A DNA stretch of 64,000 nt. Origin: Micromonospora parathelypteridis. GTDB taxonomy: Bacteria > Actinomycetota > Actinomycetes > Mycobacteriales > Micromonosporaceae. How positions within the stretch are numbered: the stretch's first letter is position 1; each line of letters begins with the position of its first letter. Below are positions 1 through 8,811 of the stretch, piece by piece. Below the pieces are notes generated by a model. The model saw nothing but the letters and a program-made list of their open reading frames with translations, was not told where the DNA came from and ran no database searches. A program made the translations under genes and the position numbers. The stretch spans positions 5,084,001-5,148,000 of the forward strand of contig NZ_JACHDP010000001.1 in the NCBI RefSeq assembly GCF_014201145.1, read 5' to 3'.

Positions 1-142
1 GCGAAGTTGCCGCTCCCGCTGGCTGGAGACTGGTCGGCGACGGCGACGGCGGGTTCGCGTGGGCGGGGTCAGCGCCCAGGGCTGCGCCGAGCGCCACCGC
101 CCCGAGCGTCACCGCGGGCAGGCAATGCCTCAGCCGTATCAC
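1..142 (-). CDS. Secreted protein, 5' end only (truncated by window edge)
   Basis: Reading leftward from a GTG at 142 the frame stays open to the window edge (47 codons). The start reads VIRLRHCLPAVTL, followed by a hydrophobic alanine/leucine stretch and an AHA-NPP junction that looks like a signal peptidase I site, then a Pro/Ser-rich segment. This is the usual plan of an exported actinobacterial protein. Nothing of the mature domain is inside the window, so no function can be given. The ribosome site is weak, so the start is uncertain. Confidence 0.5.
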   Translation of the reverse strand, partial: MIRLRHCLPAVTLGAVALGAALGADPAHANPPSPSPTSLQPAGAATS

Positions 143-368
143 CCGAGGGCTGCCGACAGTCGCGTCGCGAGCCGTGCCCGGTGCGGTTCAGCGCTCTGGC
201 AGCGCTGGCCGAGCAGTTGCTCCGCGCCCTCTGCCGTCTCCTCCATGCGCGGGTTATTGCCCGTGGGAAAGGCGGACTACACCTTTCATCGATATCTCTG
301 TCGACAGCCCGGCGAGTGGGGCTGGCCCACCGGCAGTGGTTGTGGCAACGGAGCGATAGCCTGCCGTC

Positions 369-974
369 GTGGCGAGTGCCGAACTGGATGAGTTGGTCGT
401 CGCGGACGCCGACGCGCTGCGCGCGTGGTTGTCGGCCAACCACGCGACGTCGCCCGGTGTCTGGTTGGCCCTGACCAAGAAGGGCGGCACAGTCACGACG
501 CTGACCTGGCAGCAGGCGGTCGACGAGGCACTGTGTTTCGGGTGGATCGACGGGCAGGCCCGTAAACGGGATCAGGAGAGTTCCTGGATCCGGTTCACCC
601 CTCGCCGCCCCCGCAGTTCCTGGTCGCAACGCAACGTCGCCCACGTGGCGCGGCTGGAGGCGCAGGGGCGAATGCAGCCCACAGGCCGCGTCGCGGTGGA
701 GGCCGCGAAGGCGGACGGTCGCTGGGCGGATGCCTACGCCCCGCCGTCGGAAGCCGAGGTGCCGGCCGACCTGCTCGCCGCCATCGCCGCCGAACCCGCC
801 GCCCAGGCCATGTTCGATGTGCTCACCAAGACCAACCGGTTCTCTCTCATCTATCGCGTCAATGCCGTGAAACGGGCGCAGACCCGCGAGCGGAAGATCG
901 GCGAGATCGTCGCCATGCTGGCCCGTCACGAGACGATCTACCCCCAGAAGGCCAAGCCTCCGACCTCGCCGTAG
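369..974 (+). CDS. YdeI/OmpD-associated family protein
   Basis: A 201-residue protein starting at GTG. It has the family pattern: an N-terminal segment ending in GVWLALTKKGG, then DEALCFGWIDGQARK and the conserved SSWIRFTPRRPRSSWS stretch, and a C-terminal region with FDVLTKTNRFSLIYRVNAVKRAQTR. These soluble proteins are common in bacteria and have no firmly established biochemical role; some carry a bacteriocin-protection label. It stands alone, convergent with the sigma-factor gene to its right. The family call is secure from the motif string; the function is unknown. Confidence 0.85.
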   Translation: MASAELDELVVADADALRAWLSANHATSPGVWLALTKKGGTVTTLTWQQAVDEALCFGWIDGQARKRDQESSWIRFTPRRPRSSWSQRNVAHVARLEAQGRMQPTGRVAVEAAKADGRWADAYAPPSEAEVPADLLAAIAAEPAAQAMFDVLTKTNRFSLIYRVNAVKRAQTRERKIGEIVAMLARHETIYPQKAKPPTSP

Positions 975-1042
975 TAGTCGCGTGGCCGATGCGATCGACG
1001 CCATCCGGGCCGCTCGAATGCCGGCTGACCGAGCTGGAGGAG

Positions 1043-2269
1043 TCAGCTCAGCGCGGCCGCTTTGCGTAACAGCACCGAGCGTTCGTGCTGGTTGGCGCAG
1101 AGCCGGGCAGCCAGCTCGAGTTCGGCGCGCGCTTCCGGTCGCCGTCCGAGGCGGGTCAGCAGCTCCCCGCGTACGGTCGGGACCAGATGCGAACCGGGGA
1201 GCCGGTCAGAGGCGATCAGCTCGTCGACGATGGCCAGGGCCTGCGCGGGGCCCGAGGCCATGGCAACGGCGACGGCACGGTTGAGTTCGACCACCGGCGA
1301 GGGTGCGACCCGGCCGAGTGCCTCGTAGAGCACCACGATCCGGTCCCAGTCGGTGGCCTCGACCGAGGGTGCCGACGCGTGGGTGGCGGCGATCGCGGCC
1401 TGTAGACCGTAGGGGCCGAGGCCGCGGGTCGATGCCTTGGCCAGCGCGGCCAGCCCACGGTGGATCGCCGAGAAGTCCCACCGCCGCCGGTCCTGGTCCT
1501 CGAGCAGGATCGGCGAGCCGTCCGGGCCGGTCCGGGCCGGGAAGCGCGCCGCCGTCAGTTCGCACAACGCGAGCAGGCCGTGCACCTCCGGTTCGGCTGG
1601 TTGCAGCGCGGCCAGTGTGCGGGCCAGGCGGATCGCCTCGTAGGCGACGTCGGGGCGCAGCAGCCGGTCGCCCGACGTGGCCGTCGACCCCTCGGTGAAG
1701 ATCACGTAGATGACGCTGAGCACGCCACCCAACCGCTCCCGGCGCTCGGCGGCCGGCGGCAGCTCGAACGGCACCCCGGCCGCCGCGATCGTCTTCTTGC
1801 CGCGGGTGATGCGGGCCTGCACGGTCGGCACGGGCACGAGGAACGCGCGGGCGATCTCCTCACTGGACAGGCCACCGACCACGCGCAGGGTCAGCGCCAC
1901 CCGGGCCTCGGGGGAGAGCACCGGGTGGCAGCTGACGAACATCAGCGCCAGCACGTCGTCATCGATCTTGTCGGGATCGATGTTGTCGTCGACGGCCGAG
2001 TCGACGGCCAGGTCGGCTGCCAGCAGGGCGTACCGGTCCTGCAGGGCCGTCCGGCGACGGATCGCGTCGATCGCCCGCCGACGGGCCGTGGCCATCAGCC
2101 AGCCGGCCGGATTCTCCGGCGGAACGAGCGGCCACGACACCAGCGCCTCGGCCACCGCCTCCTGGGCCGCGTCCTCGGCCAGTCCGAAATCGCCGGTGAA
2201 GCGGCTCAGCGCGGCGACGATCCGCGCCGACTCGATCCGCCAGACGGCCTCGACGTCGGCCGTACCCAT
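1043..2269 (-). CDS. ECF42-type RNA polymerase sigma factor
   Basis: A 408-residue protein with sigma-70 region 2 at about residues 10-75 (DFGLAEDAAQEAVAEAL, then NPAGWLMATARRRAIDAIRR) and region 4 at about 115-165 (SPEARVALTLRVVGGLSSEE, then FLVPVPTVQARITRGKK). A C-terminal extension of about 220 residues is helical and TPR-like, including SPVVELNRAVAVAMASGP. This extension and the DGPF (YciI-like) gene 43 bp upstream define ECF42 in the published ECF classification. There is no anti-sigma gene; in ECF42 the extension itself is thought to control activity. A second, divergent copy of the module lies at 3011-4780. Confidence 0.93.
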   Translation of the reverse strand: MGTADVEAVWRIESARIVAALSRFTGDFGLAEDAAQEAVAEALVSWPLVPPENPAGWLMATARRRAIDAIRRRTALQDRYALLAADLAVDSAVDDNIDPDKIDDDVLALMFVSCHPVLSPEARVALTLRVVGGLSSEEIARAFLVPVPTVQARITRGKKTIAAAGVPFELPPAAERRERLGGVLSVIYVIFTEGSTATSGDRLLRPDVAYEAIRLARTLAALQPAEPEVHGLLALCELTAARFPARTGPDGSPILLEDQDRRRWDFSAIHRGLAALAKASTRGLGPYGLQAAIAATHASAPSVEATDWDRIVVLYEALGRVAPSPVVELNRAVAVAMASGPAQALAIVDELIASDRLPGSHLVPTVRGELLTRLGRRPEARAELELAARLCANQHERSVLLRKAAALS

Positions 2270-2312
2270 CAGATCTGGCCGTTGCTCTCGCGCCCGGTCC
2301 AGTCCATGTCGA

Positions 2313-2684
2313 TCACTCGTCGACCTGCGGGACCTCGTCGCTCCCGGGCACCCGCCGGACCTCGATCTTGGACCCGGGGGCCGCCGGGACCCGCTTGGCC
2401 CACTCGACCGCCTCCTGCTTCGAGGCGACGTCGAGCAGGAAGAAGCCCCCGAACAGTTCCTTGGTCTCGCCGTACGGCCCGTCCGTGACCACCGGGGTCT
2501 CGCCGCTGAAGTCGACCACGACGCCCTTGCCCGGATCGTCCAGCCCCTCCGCTGCCAGGAGAACGCCGGCCTTGACCATCTCCTCGATGAACTGGCGGGT
2601 CGTCGCCATCATCTCGTCGATGTTGGCCATCATGGCCGCGTTCGACTCGTCGGTGCCACGCATGATCAGCAGGTACTTCGACAT
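2313..2684 (-). CDS. YciI/DGPF-family protein, partner of ECF42 sigma
   Basis: A 123-residue YCII-related protein: MSKYLLIMRGTDES, an alpha/beta core, and the family motif in VVTDGPYGETKELFGGFFLL (DGPY in place of DGPF). It begins with ATG after a GGAGG site and runs into the sigma-factor gene 43 bp downstream, so the two are probably one transcript. DGPF proteins are the hallmark neighbours of ECF42 sigma factors. Their molecular role is unknown; a ferredoxin-like small-molecule-binding fold is expected from YciI structures. Confidence 0.9.
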   Translation of the reverse strand: MSKYLLIMRGTDESNAAMMANIDEMMATTRQFIEEMVKAGVLLAAEGLDDPGKGVVVDFSGETPVVTDGPYGETKELFGGFFLLDVASKQEAVEWAKRVPAAPGSKIEVRRVPGSDEVPQVDE

Positions 2685-3010
2685 CGCGTCCTCCTCGTTC
2701 GGCGGGGCCGCCTCTCGGCTCTCGCACCCTCATGTCGAACGAGCGGCCCGCAGATCGACACGGCTCCGGAGAAATCTCTCGCGGCGACGCAGCCCATCTC
2801 TCCGACCCTCGTTCCGCCCGCCGGGGCGGTCCCCGAGCGATGGCTGACGCCGGCGCCCAGCCGATCGAAGAGCCTATCTTTCCGCTGCCGGGACTGGGGA
2901 GACGCGACGGGAACCTCTACCCGCCCGGCGGTCGTCGGCGTCGCGATCGCCGTACGGCGAACGCTTCTGATGTCCGCGCTCATCTCCCCGAGCGGTGCTG
3001 CAACCGTCGG
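2685..3010. other. Intergenic region between the two ECF42 modules
   Basis: This 326-bp stretch lies upstream of the first module's DGPF gene and downstream of the second module's sigma gene, both on the minus strand. It should contain the promoter of the first module. I see the GGAGG site next to 2684, but no convincing coding frame, palindrome or terminator. Confidence 0.4.
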
Positions 3011-4255
3011 TCAGCCGGCGAGCTGGTCGCGGCGGCGGGTGAGGTAGGCCCGTTCCGCCGGGTTACCGGCGAGAGCGATGGCCCGGTCGTACGCGGCCCG
3101 CGACTCGCCGCCGCGCCCGAGCCGCCGCAGCAGGTCCGCGCGCGCGGCGTGGAAGGCGTGATAGCCGTCAAGAACCTCGGCGAGCCGGTCGACCTCGGCG
3201 AGCCCGGCCCCGGGACCGTCGACCTCGGCGACCGCGACCGACCGGTTGAGCCACACGATCGGCGAGGGGTCGAGCAGCACCATGCGGCCGTAGAGGGCGA
3301 CGATCGTGGACCAGTCGGTGTCCCGGGCGGATGGGGCATCCGTGTGGACCGCGTTGATCGCGGCCTGCAACTGGTAGCGCCCGGGTGGGTCACCGCCGGC
3401 GGCGAACGCCTTGATCCGCTCGCGAATCAAGGCGCTGCCCTCGGCGATGAGGGCGCGGTTCCACGCGCTGCGGTCCTGCTGGTCGAGGGTCACCAGCTCC
3501 CCGGTGCCGGAGACGCGCGCCGACCGCCGGGCGTCGGTGAGGAGCATCAGGGCAAGTAGGCCGGCTACCTCGCCGTCGTCGGGGAGGAGAGTTCGGAGCA
3601 GGCGGCCGAGGCGGATCGCCTCGTCGGTGAGGTCGACGCGTACCGGGTCGTCCCCCTCGCTGGCGAGATAACCCTCGTTGAAGACGAGGTAGACGACCGC
3701 GAGCACGCCGGTGAGACGCTCGCGGATGTCGTTGGCCCAGGGCACGCGGTAGGGGATGTGTGCCGCCTTGATCTTTGCCTTGGCGCGGGTGATCCGTCGC
3801 GCCATCGTGGTCTCCTGCACCAGAAATGCGCGGGCGATCTCGGGGACGGTGAGACCACCGAGCAGTCGCAGGGTGAGCGCCACCCTGGCCTCCAACGCGA
3901 GCGCAGGGTGGCAGCAGGTGAAGACCAGTCTGAGCCGGTCGTCCTCGACCGGACCGGTCGGCTCGTGAGGGGTGTCGTCGTACACGATCCGGGCCGCCTG
4001 GTGCTTGGCGTCGTGCTGCGACTCTCGACGGAGCCGATCGATCGCCTTGCGGGTCGCGGTGGTGGCGAGCCAACCGCCGGGATTAGGGGGTACGCCCTCG
4101 CGCGGCCACCGCTCGGCGGCGGCCAGGAATGCCTCCGCCGTCGCGTCCTCGGCGACGCCGAGGTCGCCGAAACGGCGCGCGAGGCTGGCGACCACCCGCG
4201 CCCACTCCTCGTGGTGGACGCGGGTGATCACCTGCTCGACAGTGGGACCAGTCAC
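3011..4255 (-). CDS. ECF42-type RNA polymerase sigma factor (second module)
   Basis: A 414-residue protein starting at GTG 4255 (VTGPTVEQVITRVHHEEW), four bases after the stop of the DGPF gene. The frame stays open further upstream, but that part reads antisense-like through the neighbouring gene, and the sigma region begins here. Region 2 (DLGVAEDATAEAFLAAAERW, then NPGGWLATTATRKAIDRLRR), region 4 (LEARVALTLRLLGGLTVPEI, FLVQETTMARRITRAKAK) and a long TPR-like tail with SPIVWLNRSVAVAEVDGPGA are clear. It has the same architecture as the sigma at 1043-2269 but differs widely in sequence, so this is an old paralogue or separate acquisition, not a recent duplication. Confidence 0.93.
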   Translation of the reverse strand: MTGPTVEQVITRVHHEEWARVVASLARRFGDLGVAEDATAEAFLAAAERWPREGVPPNPGGWLATTATRKAIDRLRRESQHDAKHQAARIVYDDTPHEPTGPVEDDRLRLVFTCCHPALALEARVALTLRLLGGLTVPEIARAFLVQETTMARRITRAKAKIKAAHIPYRVPWANDIRERLTGVLAVVYLVFNEGYLASEGDDPVRVDLTDEAIRLGRLLRTLLPDDGEVAGLLALMLLTDARRSARVSGTGELVTLDQQDRSAWNRALIAEGSALIRERIKAFAAGGDPPGRYQLQAAINAVHTDAPSARDTDWSTIVALYGRMVLLDPSPIVWLNRSVAVAEVDGPGAGLAEVDRLAEVLDGYHAFHAARADLLRRLGRGGESRAAYDRAIALAGNPAERAYLTRRRDQLAG

Positions 4256-4259
4256 GGAT

Positions 4260-4622
4260 TCAGCAGCGCTCCGACGGCGCTCTTTCGGTTCGGCAGGGGC
4301 GCACCTCGACCGCGCGGCGGCACGCCTTCGACCCCTCGACGGCGAGCGCCAGGGCCACGTCGAGGTCGGCCGCCTCGATGACCCAGAAGGCGTCGAGATG
4401 CTCGGTCGTCTCCAGGTAGGGCCCGTCGGTGTAGGCCGGCCTCCCACCCTGTCCATCGACCGTGGTGGCGGTCGTCGCGGGCTCCAGGCCGTCGGCGAAG
4501 ACAAGGCGACCGTCTCCCTGGAGCCTCTCGGTGAAGGCATCTGTGTCGGCGAACGCCCGCAGCTCGGCCTCCTGCTCAGCCGGTCCGTAGACGGACAGCA
4601 GGTATCTGGGCACCCCGCTCAC
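4260..4622 (-). CDS. YciI/DGPF-family protein (second module)
   Basis: A 120-residue YCII-related protein: PRYLLSVYGPAEQEAEL, then PAYTDGPYLETTEHLDAFWV carrying the DGPY motif, and a short Arg-rich tail. The GTG start overlaps the stop of the small upstream frame (GTGA), and the stop is four bases from the sigma-factor start, so all three frames look translationally coupled. It is the intact DGPF partner of the second ECF42 sigma factor. Confidence 0.88.
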   Translation of the reverse strand: MSGVPRYLLSVYGPAEQEAELRAFADTDAFTERLQGDGRLVFADGLEPATTATTVDGQGGRPAYTDGPYLETTEHLDAFWVIEAADLDVALALAVEGSKACRRAVEVRPCRTERAPSERC

Positions 4623-4780
4623 TTGCCCTCGGAGCCGTTACGCCGGGCCTCCCCGGGACCGCGGAACCGGTGCACCTCCTGCGGCCAGTCGAGCGCGGCG
4701 GCCGTGCCCTTCTCGTGGATCTGCTCGGCCGTGTGGGGAGGCACCCACTCGTCGTTGAAGGTGATCAGGTACTCCGTCAC
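4619..4780 (-). pseudogene. Internally deleted DGPF protein (53 codons)
   Basis: GTG at 4780 to TGA at 4619. The product begins VTEYLITFNDEWVPPHTAEQ, which I recognise as the start of a DGPF family of about 135-140 residues. It then passes directly into WPQEVHRFRGPGEARR, which resembles the extreme C-terminus of that family. The central part with the DGP motif is missing, and the frame is kept. It is coupled by a GTGA overlap to the intact DGPF gene. It could be decaying or a retained mini-protein; no function can be given. Confidence 0.6.
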
Positions 4781-4963
4781 GATCGTCTCCTCTCAGCCCG
4801 GACGAGGATCTTTCCCGACTCCTCGTGTCCGGCGGCCCGGCCGGCCGCCGCACACCAGCTCCACGAACGGCTGCGCCTTGATACGACACCATCCCGGAAA
4901 CGCCTTTTCAAGGAAGCCACGAACGGGTCGACCAGCGGCGTTGAGCCTCCGCCTGGTGGAATT

Positions 4964-5683
4964 TCAACGCTGCGCGTCGATGTCACGCAGCGCGAAGCGA
5001 AGGTGCTCCCATTCCTCGTCGAAGATCACGTGAAGGCAGCGCAGGACGGTTTGGTGGTGTTCGGGTGACCACGCGCTTGGCCGAGACTCGGCCAGCAGGT
5101 CCGGCGTGACGGTCGCGAGGAAATCCCGCACCATCGCCTGGCGCTCGGCTCGCAACTGACGTATCGCCGCGAAAGTTGGCGGGTCGACGGCAAAGATCGA
5201 CATGTCGTAACCGTCGGTCTCATACTCGGCGTGCGGCTGGCCGAGCGGGTGGAAGGGCTGTGGCAGGCGCAGGATCGCCTTGCCGAGCCATGTGTCGGTG
5301 GCGAACGCGAGGTGGCGCAGCGTCTGCGCGAACGACCACTCACCGTCAATCGAAACGTCGGCGCTGCCCTCGGGCATGGACAGGACCCGGTCGATCGCGG
5401 CCGCCCAGGCCCGTTCGAGAGCGGCCCACGCCGTGCGCAACCCCTCCGGGTCCTTGGCCTGCCTCAGATCGCGCCCTGGGAACCGCCGGTTGAGCTCAGC
5501 TTCGACGATCGGCACGACGTCGACACCGTTCACCAGGAGAGCACCTTCCGCCAGCCACGGCGCGTCGATGTCCAGCCCGTTCACATCGACGCCCCGCATC
5601 ACCGCGCCGGCCAGTGTCGACCTGTTGAACCGTGCACCCCGCAAGTCCTTGTCGACGAACGTGGTGATGTTGTCCTGGGCCAT
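4964..5683 (-). CDS. DinB-like protein with N-terminal pentapeptide-like segment
   Basis: A 239-residue protein. Residues 1-45 (FVDKDLRGARFNRSTLAGAV) have the five-residue rhythm of pentapeptide repeats. The rest is a DinB/YfiT-type four-helix bundle: DGEWSFAQTLRHLAFATDTW carries one histidine, with others in WSPEHHQTVLRCLHVIFDEEWEH, fitting the usual three-histidine metal site. Such proteins are often thiol-dependent or metal-dependent transferases; in actinobacteria some use mycothiol. The start is ATG after GGGAG. The substrate is unknown. Confidence 0.85.
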   Translation of the reverse strand: MAQDNITTFVDKDLRGARFNRSTLAGAVMRGVDVNGLDIDAPWLAEGALLVNGVDVVPIVEAELNRRFPGRDLRQAKDPEGLRTAWAALERAWAAAIDRVLSMPEGSADVSIDGEWSFAQTLRHLAFATDTWLGKAILRLPQPFHPLGQPHAEYETDGYDMSIFAVDPPTFAAIRQLRAERQAMVRDFLATVTPDLLAESRPSAWSPEHHQTVLRCLHVIFDEEWEHLRFALRDIDAQR

Positions 5684-5719
5684 GGCGCACTCCCATCCCC
5701 TTCAGCGGAAGCAGCGATG

Positions 5720-6817
5720 CTAGCGCTCAGGTCCGACATCCCGAGCAGGCGCAACCACCCGGCGGGGCGCATCATCGGCTGCCGTCTGCTCCTGGCGTGG
5801 CCGGGTGGCGAGGGCGTAACCGGTGGTCGTGACGCCCAGCGACACTCCCCAGCCGAGGAACACCAGCAGCGTGGCGGTTACCGCCCACCCGTCCCAGACG
5901 TCTGACCAACTCAGCTCACCGGCGCCCAGTTGGCTGACGAACACCGCGACGCTCAGCACACCGTAGGTGACCAGCGCGAGTGCCACCACCCCGGCCGGGA
6001 TCACCGCCATGAGCCGGGGGACCTGTCGACCGCGCAGTCCCGGCACCCAGCGCGGGAACTGCTGCCCCCATCGCTGTACCAGGCCGAGAACGAGCAGACC
6101 GGCGAGCGGTGGGACGAGTGTGATCGCCACGCCCGTCTGCGTCGAGAGGCTCCGGTGGATGTCGTCCAGTTTCGACTCGGAGATGCCGAGCGGCACGCCG
6201 AGCACCCAGAGCCCGTGCGGTACGGCCCAGCCGACAACCGGCAGCGCGACGGCCACGTACGCCCAGAGGCGCGTCCACCGCGGCACCGGCTGGAAGCCAG
6301 GAGTCACCGGTCCGCGCCGGGGACCGGTTACGTTCGCGAGCCCGGCGAACAGGACACCCCCAATCACCAGCGCGAGCCGGGCGCCGAGGTCACGCCAGTC
6401 CGAGGGACGCCCGGCCAACGCCGCAGGGACCTCGAAGAGCAGGTGCAGCGGGAACGCGACGAGCAGGAGCAGCGCGGCCGCCAACCAGGTGGCCGTCGCC
6501 GCCGAGCGGCCGGAGTACCGGACCGCGCACGCGACGACCACCGTGAGGGCCACGCCGATTCCCACCGCTCCCCATCCCGCCCAGAACGGCAGCGTCTCGA
6601 CGCGGTCGGCGCCGCATCCACCCGCCGGATCGACCAGATCGGTTCGGTCGCAGGCGGTGTACCCCCACCGGCCACCGGCGATCCAGAACAGACGCAGAGC
6701 CACCTCCCCGGCGACGAATACGACACACGCCAACGCCCATTGTCTGGCCCGGTCGGCCGCTACGGATCGGTGCGTGCCACAACGTGTGCTCGATGGCAAC
6801 CACATACCGGCAGTCAT
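5720..6817 (-). CDS. Polytopic membrane protein, unknown function
   Basis: About 365 residues from ATG 6817 (MTAGMWLPSS); ATG 6805 is an alternative and neither has a strong ribosome site. I count about eight hydrophobic segments, for example ALACVVFVAGEVALRLFWIA, GWGAVGIGVALTVVVACAV and GVVALALVTYGVLSVAVFV. A cysteine-bearing loop (TACDRTDLVDPAGGCGAD) probably faces outside after the first segment. The tail is charged and cytoplasmic-like. No family is recognised. It lies between a DinB-like gene and a cupin gene on the same strand. Confidence 0.65.
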   Translation of the reverse strand: MTAGMWLPSSTRCGTHRSVAADRARQWALACVVFVAGEVALRLFWIAGGRWGYTACDRTDLVDPAGGCGADRVETLPFWAGWGAVGIGVALTVVVACAVRYSGRSAATATWLAAALLLLVAFPLHLLFEVPAALAGRPSDWRDLGARLALVIGGVLFAGLANVTGPRRGPVTPGFQPVPRWTRLWAYVAVALPVVGWAVPHGLWVLGVPLGISESKLDDIHRSLSTQTGVAITLVPPLAGLLVLGLVQRWGQQFPRWVPGLRGRQVPRLMAVIPAGVVALALVTYGVLSVAVFVSQLGAGELSWSDVWDGWAVTATLLVFLGWGVSLGVTTTGYALATRPRQEQTAADDAPRRVVAPARDVGPER

Positions 6818-6928
6818 GAAACAAATGATCTGTGGCGATGGGACGAGCCGTCCTCCCTGGCAGCGGGGATTGCGCTCCCTCTGCTGGGGGTCAGCCGTCC
6901 GGTACGAGGCCGCCATCCCGCGCGGGCA

Positions 6929-7291
6929 TCAGTCGCCTTCTTGCAGCCAGTAGACGGAAATGGCGTGAAGGTCCTCCGGTCCGTCGTTCCGAATCTGGTG
7001 CGGCATCCTGCTTTCGAACGCCGCAATGTCCCCGGCCCGCAGAACGCCCGTCTGGTCGGCAAACGTCAACGTTCCGGTCCCGGACAAGATGATCCACACC
7101 TCACGGGACCGGTGGACATCGAGATCGTTGGACGTGTTCGCGGCCACCGAACAGCGCGCAACCTCGAACGGGGCGGGCGCTGTCGACGGAAACGGCAGTA
7201 GCGCGCGGTGCACCGGACCGCCCTCGGTGAAGTCGTACCAGTGCTCAAATGCGACGGGACCACTGGTCATCGCTGGATTCGTGCTCGTCAT
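6929..7291 (-). CDS. Small cupin-domain protein
   Basis: A 120-residue single-domain cupin. It shows DLDVHRSREVWIILSGTGTL and GVLRAGDIAAFESRMPHQIR, the two cupin motifs. H and E of HRSREVW and H of MPHQI are the probable metal ligands. Such small cupins bind metals or small ligands and serve as enzymes or sensor modules; nothing here decides between these. The start is ATG with GAGG very close upstream; a second methionine at residue 8 is possible. Confidence 0.85.
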   Translation of the reverse strand: MTSTNPAMTSGPVAFEHWYDFTEGGPVHRALLPFPSTAPAPFEVARCSVAANTSNDLDVHRSREVWIILSGTGTLTFADQTGVLRAGDIAAFESRMPHQIRNDGPEDLHAISVYWLQEGD

Positions 7292-7346
7292 GACCTCGAG
7301 ACTGCCGGCCCGGCACCGTGGTGTCTGGCGGCATTCGGACGCGGCG

Positions 7347-8786
7347 TTACCAGAAGCGGCGCAGGTTGTACCGCCGCGACAGCAGCACGCTGAGTACCGC
7401 GATGGCCAGGCCGAGCCCGGCCGCCATGAGGAAGATCAAATCGTAACCGGCTGCGAGGGCGGCGGCCGGAGAACTCTCGCCAGCCGCCGTTGCGGCTCTT
7501 GCGCTGGCAGCTGTCGCGAACACCGCCAGGCCTATCGAACCGCCCACCTGGCTTGCCGTGTTGGCCAGACCACCGATGGTCCCCGCGTCACCCTCGGGGA
7601 CGTCGGCGGTCGCCACCACCATGAGGGTGGGGAAGGTCAGCCCGATGCCGACCGCGATGAGCAGCGTAGGTCCCAGCACGCTGGTGGCGTAGCCGCTGTC
7701 GGGGTGGGCCTGGGCGAGCCAGCCGAATCCGGCCAGGAAACAGGCCGAGCCGGCCAGCACCAGTGGGCGCACGCCGGTTCGCGGCAGCAGAGCGGCGGCC
7801 CTTCGCGCGATCACCATGAACGTCACGGCTGCGGGTGTCTGCCCGAGCCCGGTTTGAAACGCGCTGTAGCCGAGGACGTTCTGCAGGAACAGCGAAGTGA
7901 AGTACCACATCGCGATGGCGATCGCGCCGAACAGCAGCAGCATGCCGTTGCCGACGGCCACCCCTCGGATTCTGAACAGCCGTAGGGGCACCATCGGCTG
8001 GGTGGCGAAACGTGCCTCCACCACAGTGAAGACGACGAGCAGGAGCAGACCCGCGATGGCTGGCCCGACGACCATCGCGGAGGTCCAGCCGTGGTCGGCG
8101 CTCTGCATGACCCCGTAGATCAATGCGGCCAGCCCTGCCGTCCCCGTGACCGCGCCGGTGAGGTCGAGCGATTTCCGCCCTCCGGTTCCCGTGCGCGCCA
8201 GCGACACCATGGCCACCGCGATCAGCACCGCGCCGATCGGTACGTTGATCAGAAAGATCCAGCGCCACGACAGGCCAGTTGTGATGGCACCGCCCGCAAC
8301 TGCGCCGGCCAAGCCGCCCACGCCGCCTGCGGCTGACCACGCGCCGAACGCCCGGGCACGCGCGTGCCCCTCGTCGAAGCTGGTGTTGATTACGGCGAGC
8401 GTGGCTGGGGCCAGCATGGCGGCCCCGATGCCCTGCGCCAGGCGGGCCGCCACCAGGACCTCAGGCTCGGTTGCCAGGCCGCCGGCCAGACTTGAGGCGG
8501 AGAACAGGAACAGCCCTGCGGTCAGCATCCGGCGCTGGCCGAACAGGTCGGCCGCGCGGCCACCCAACAGCATGAAGCCAGCGAAGGTAAGCAGGTAGCC
8601 GTTCACCACCCAGGCCAGGCCCGTGGGTGTGAACCCGAGGTCCCGGCGGATCGACGGCAGAGCGACGTTGACGATGGACGCGTCCAGGATCACCATGAAT
8701 TGGCAGGCGCACACCAGCGACAGGACCAACCAGGCGGGGCCGATGATCGGCTTGACCCGCTGAGTTGCGGAGACGGTGCTTGTCAT
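7347..8786 (-). CDS. MFS drug efflux transporter, DHA2 (14-TM) family
   Basis: A 479-residue protein from ATG 8786 (MTSTVSATQRVKP); the frame extends upstream but that part overlaps the wrbA end. It has 14 predicted membrane segments, the D1 motif VILDASIVNVALPSIRRDLG and motif A LLGGRAADLFGQRR. DHA2 proteins export drugs by proton antiport. It lies 25 bp after wrbA on the same strand, so the MarR-controlled operon probably pairs a quinone reductase with an efflux pump, as in many toxic-quinone responses. Confidence 0.92.
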   Translation of the reverse strand: MTSTVSATQRVKPIIGPAWLVLSLVCACQFMVILDASIVNVALPSIRRDLGFTPTGLAWVVNGYLLTFAGFMLLGGRAADLFGQRRMLTAGLFLFSASSLAGGLATEPEVLVAARLAQGIGAAMLAPATLAVINTSFDEGHARARAFGAWSAAGGVGGLAGAVAGGAITTGLSWRWIFLINVPIGAVLIAVAMVSLARTGTGGRKSLDLTGAVTGTAGLAALIYGVMQSADHGWTSAMVVGPAIAGLLLLVVFTVVEARFATQPMVPLRLFRIRGVAVGNGMLLLFGAIAIAMWYFTSLFLQNVLGYSAFQTGLGQTPAAVTFMVIARRAAALLPRTGVRPLVLAGSACFLAGFGWLAQAHPDSGYATSVLGPTLLIAVGIGLTFPTLMVVATADVPEGDAGTIGGLANTASQVGGSIGLAVFATAASARAATAAGESSPAAALAAGYDLIFLMAAGLGLAIAVLSVLLSRRYNLRRFW

Positions 8787-8811
8787 CACTGCTCCTTTGC
8801 CGAACCGCAGC

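Noticed and set aside
1460..3047. Plus-strand frames across the ECF42 gene
   Set aside because: Low-complexity Arg/Pro/Gly products opposite a clear sigma factor; no start signal.
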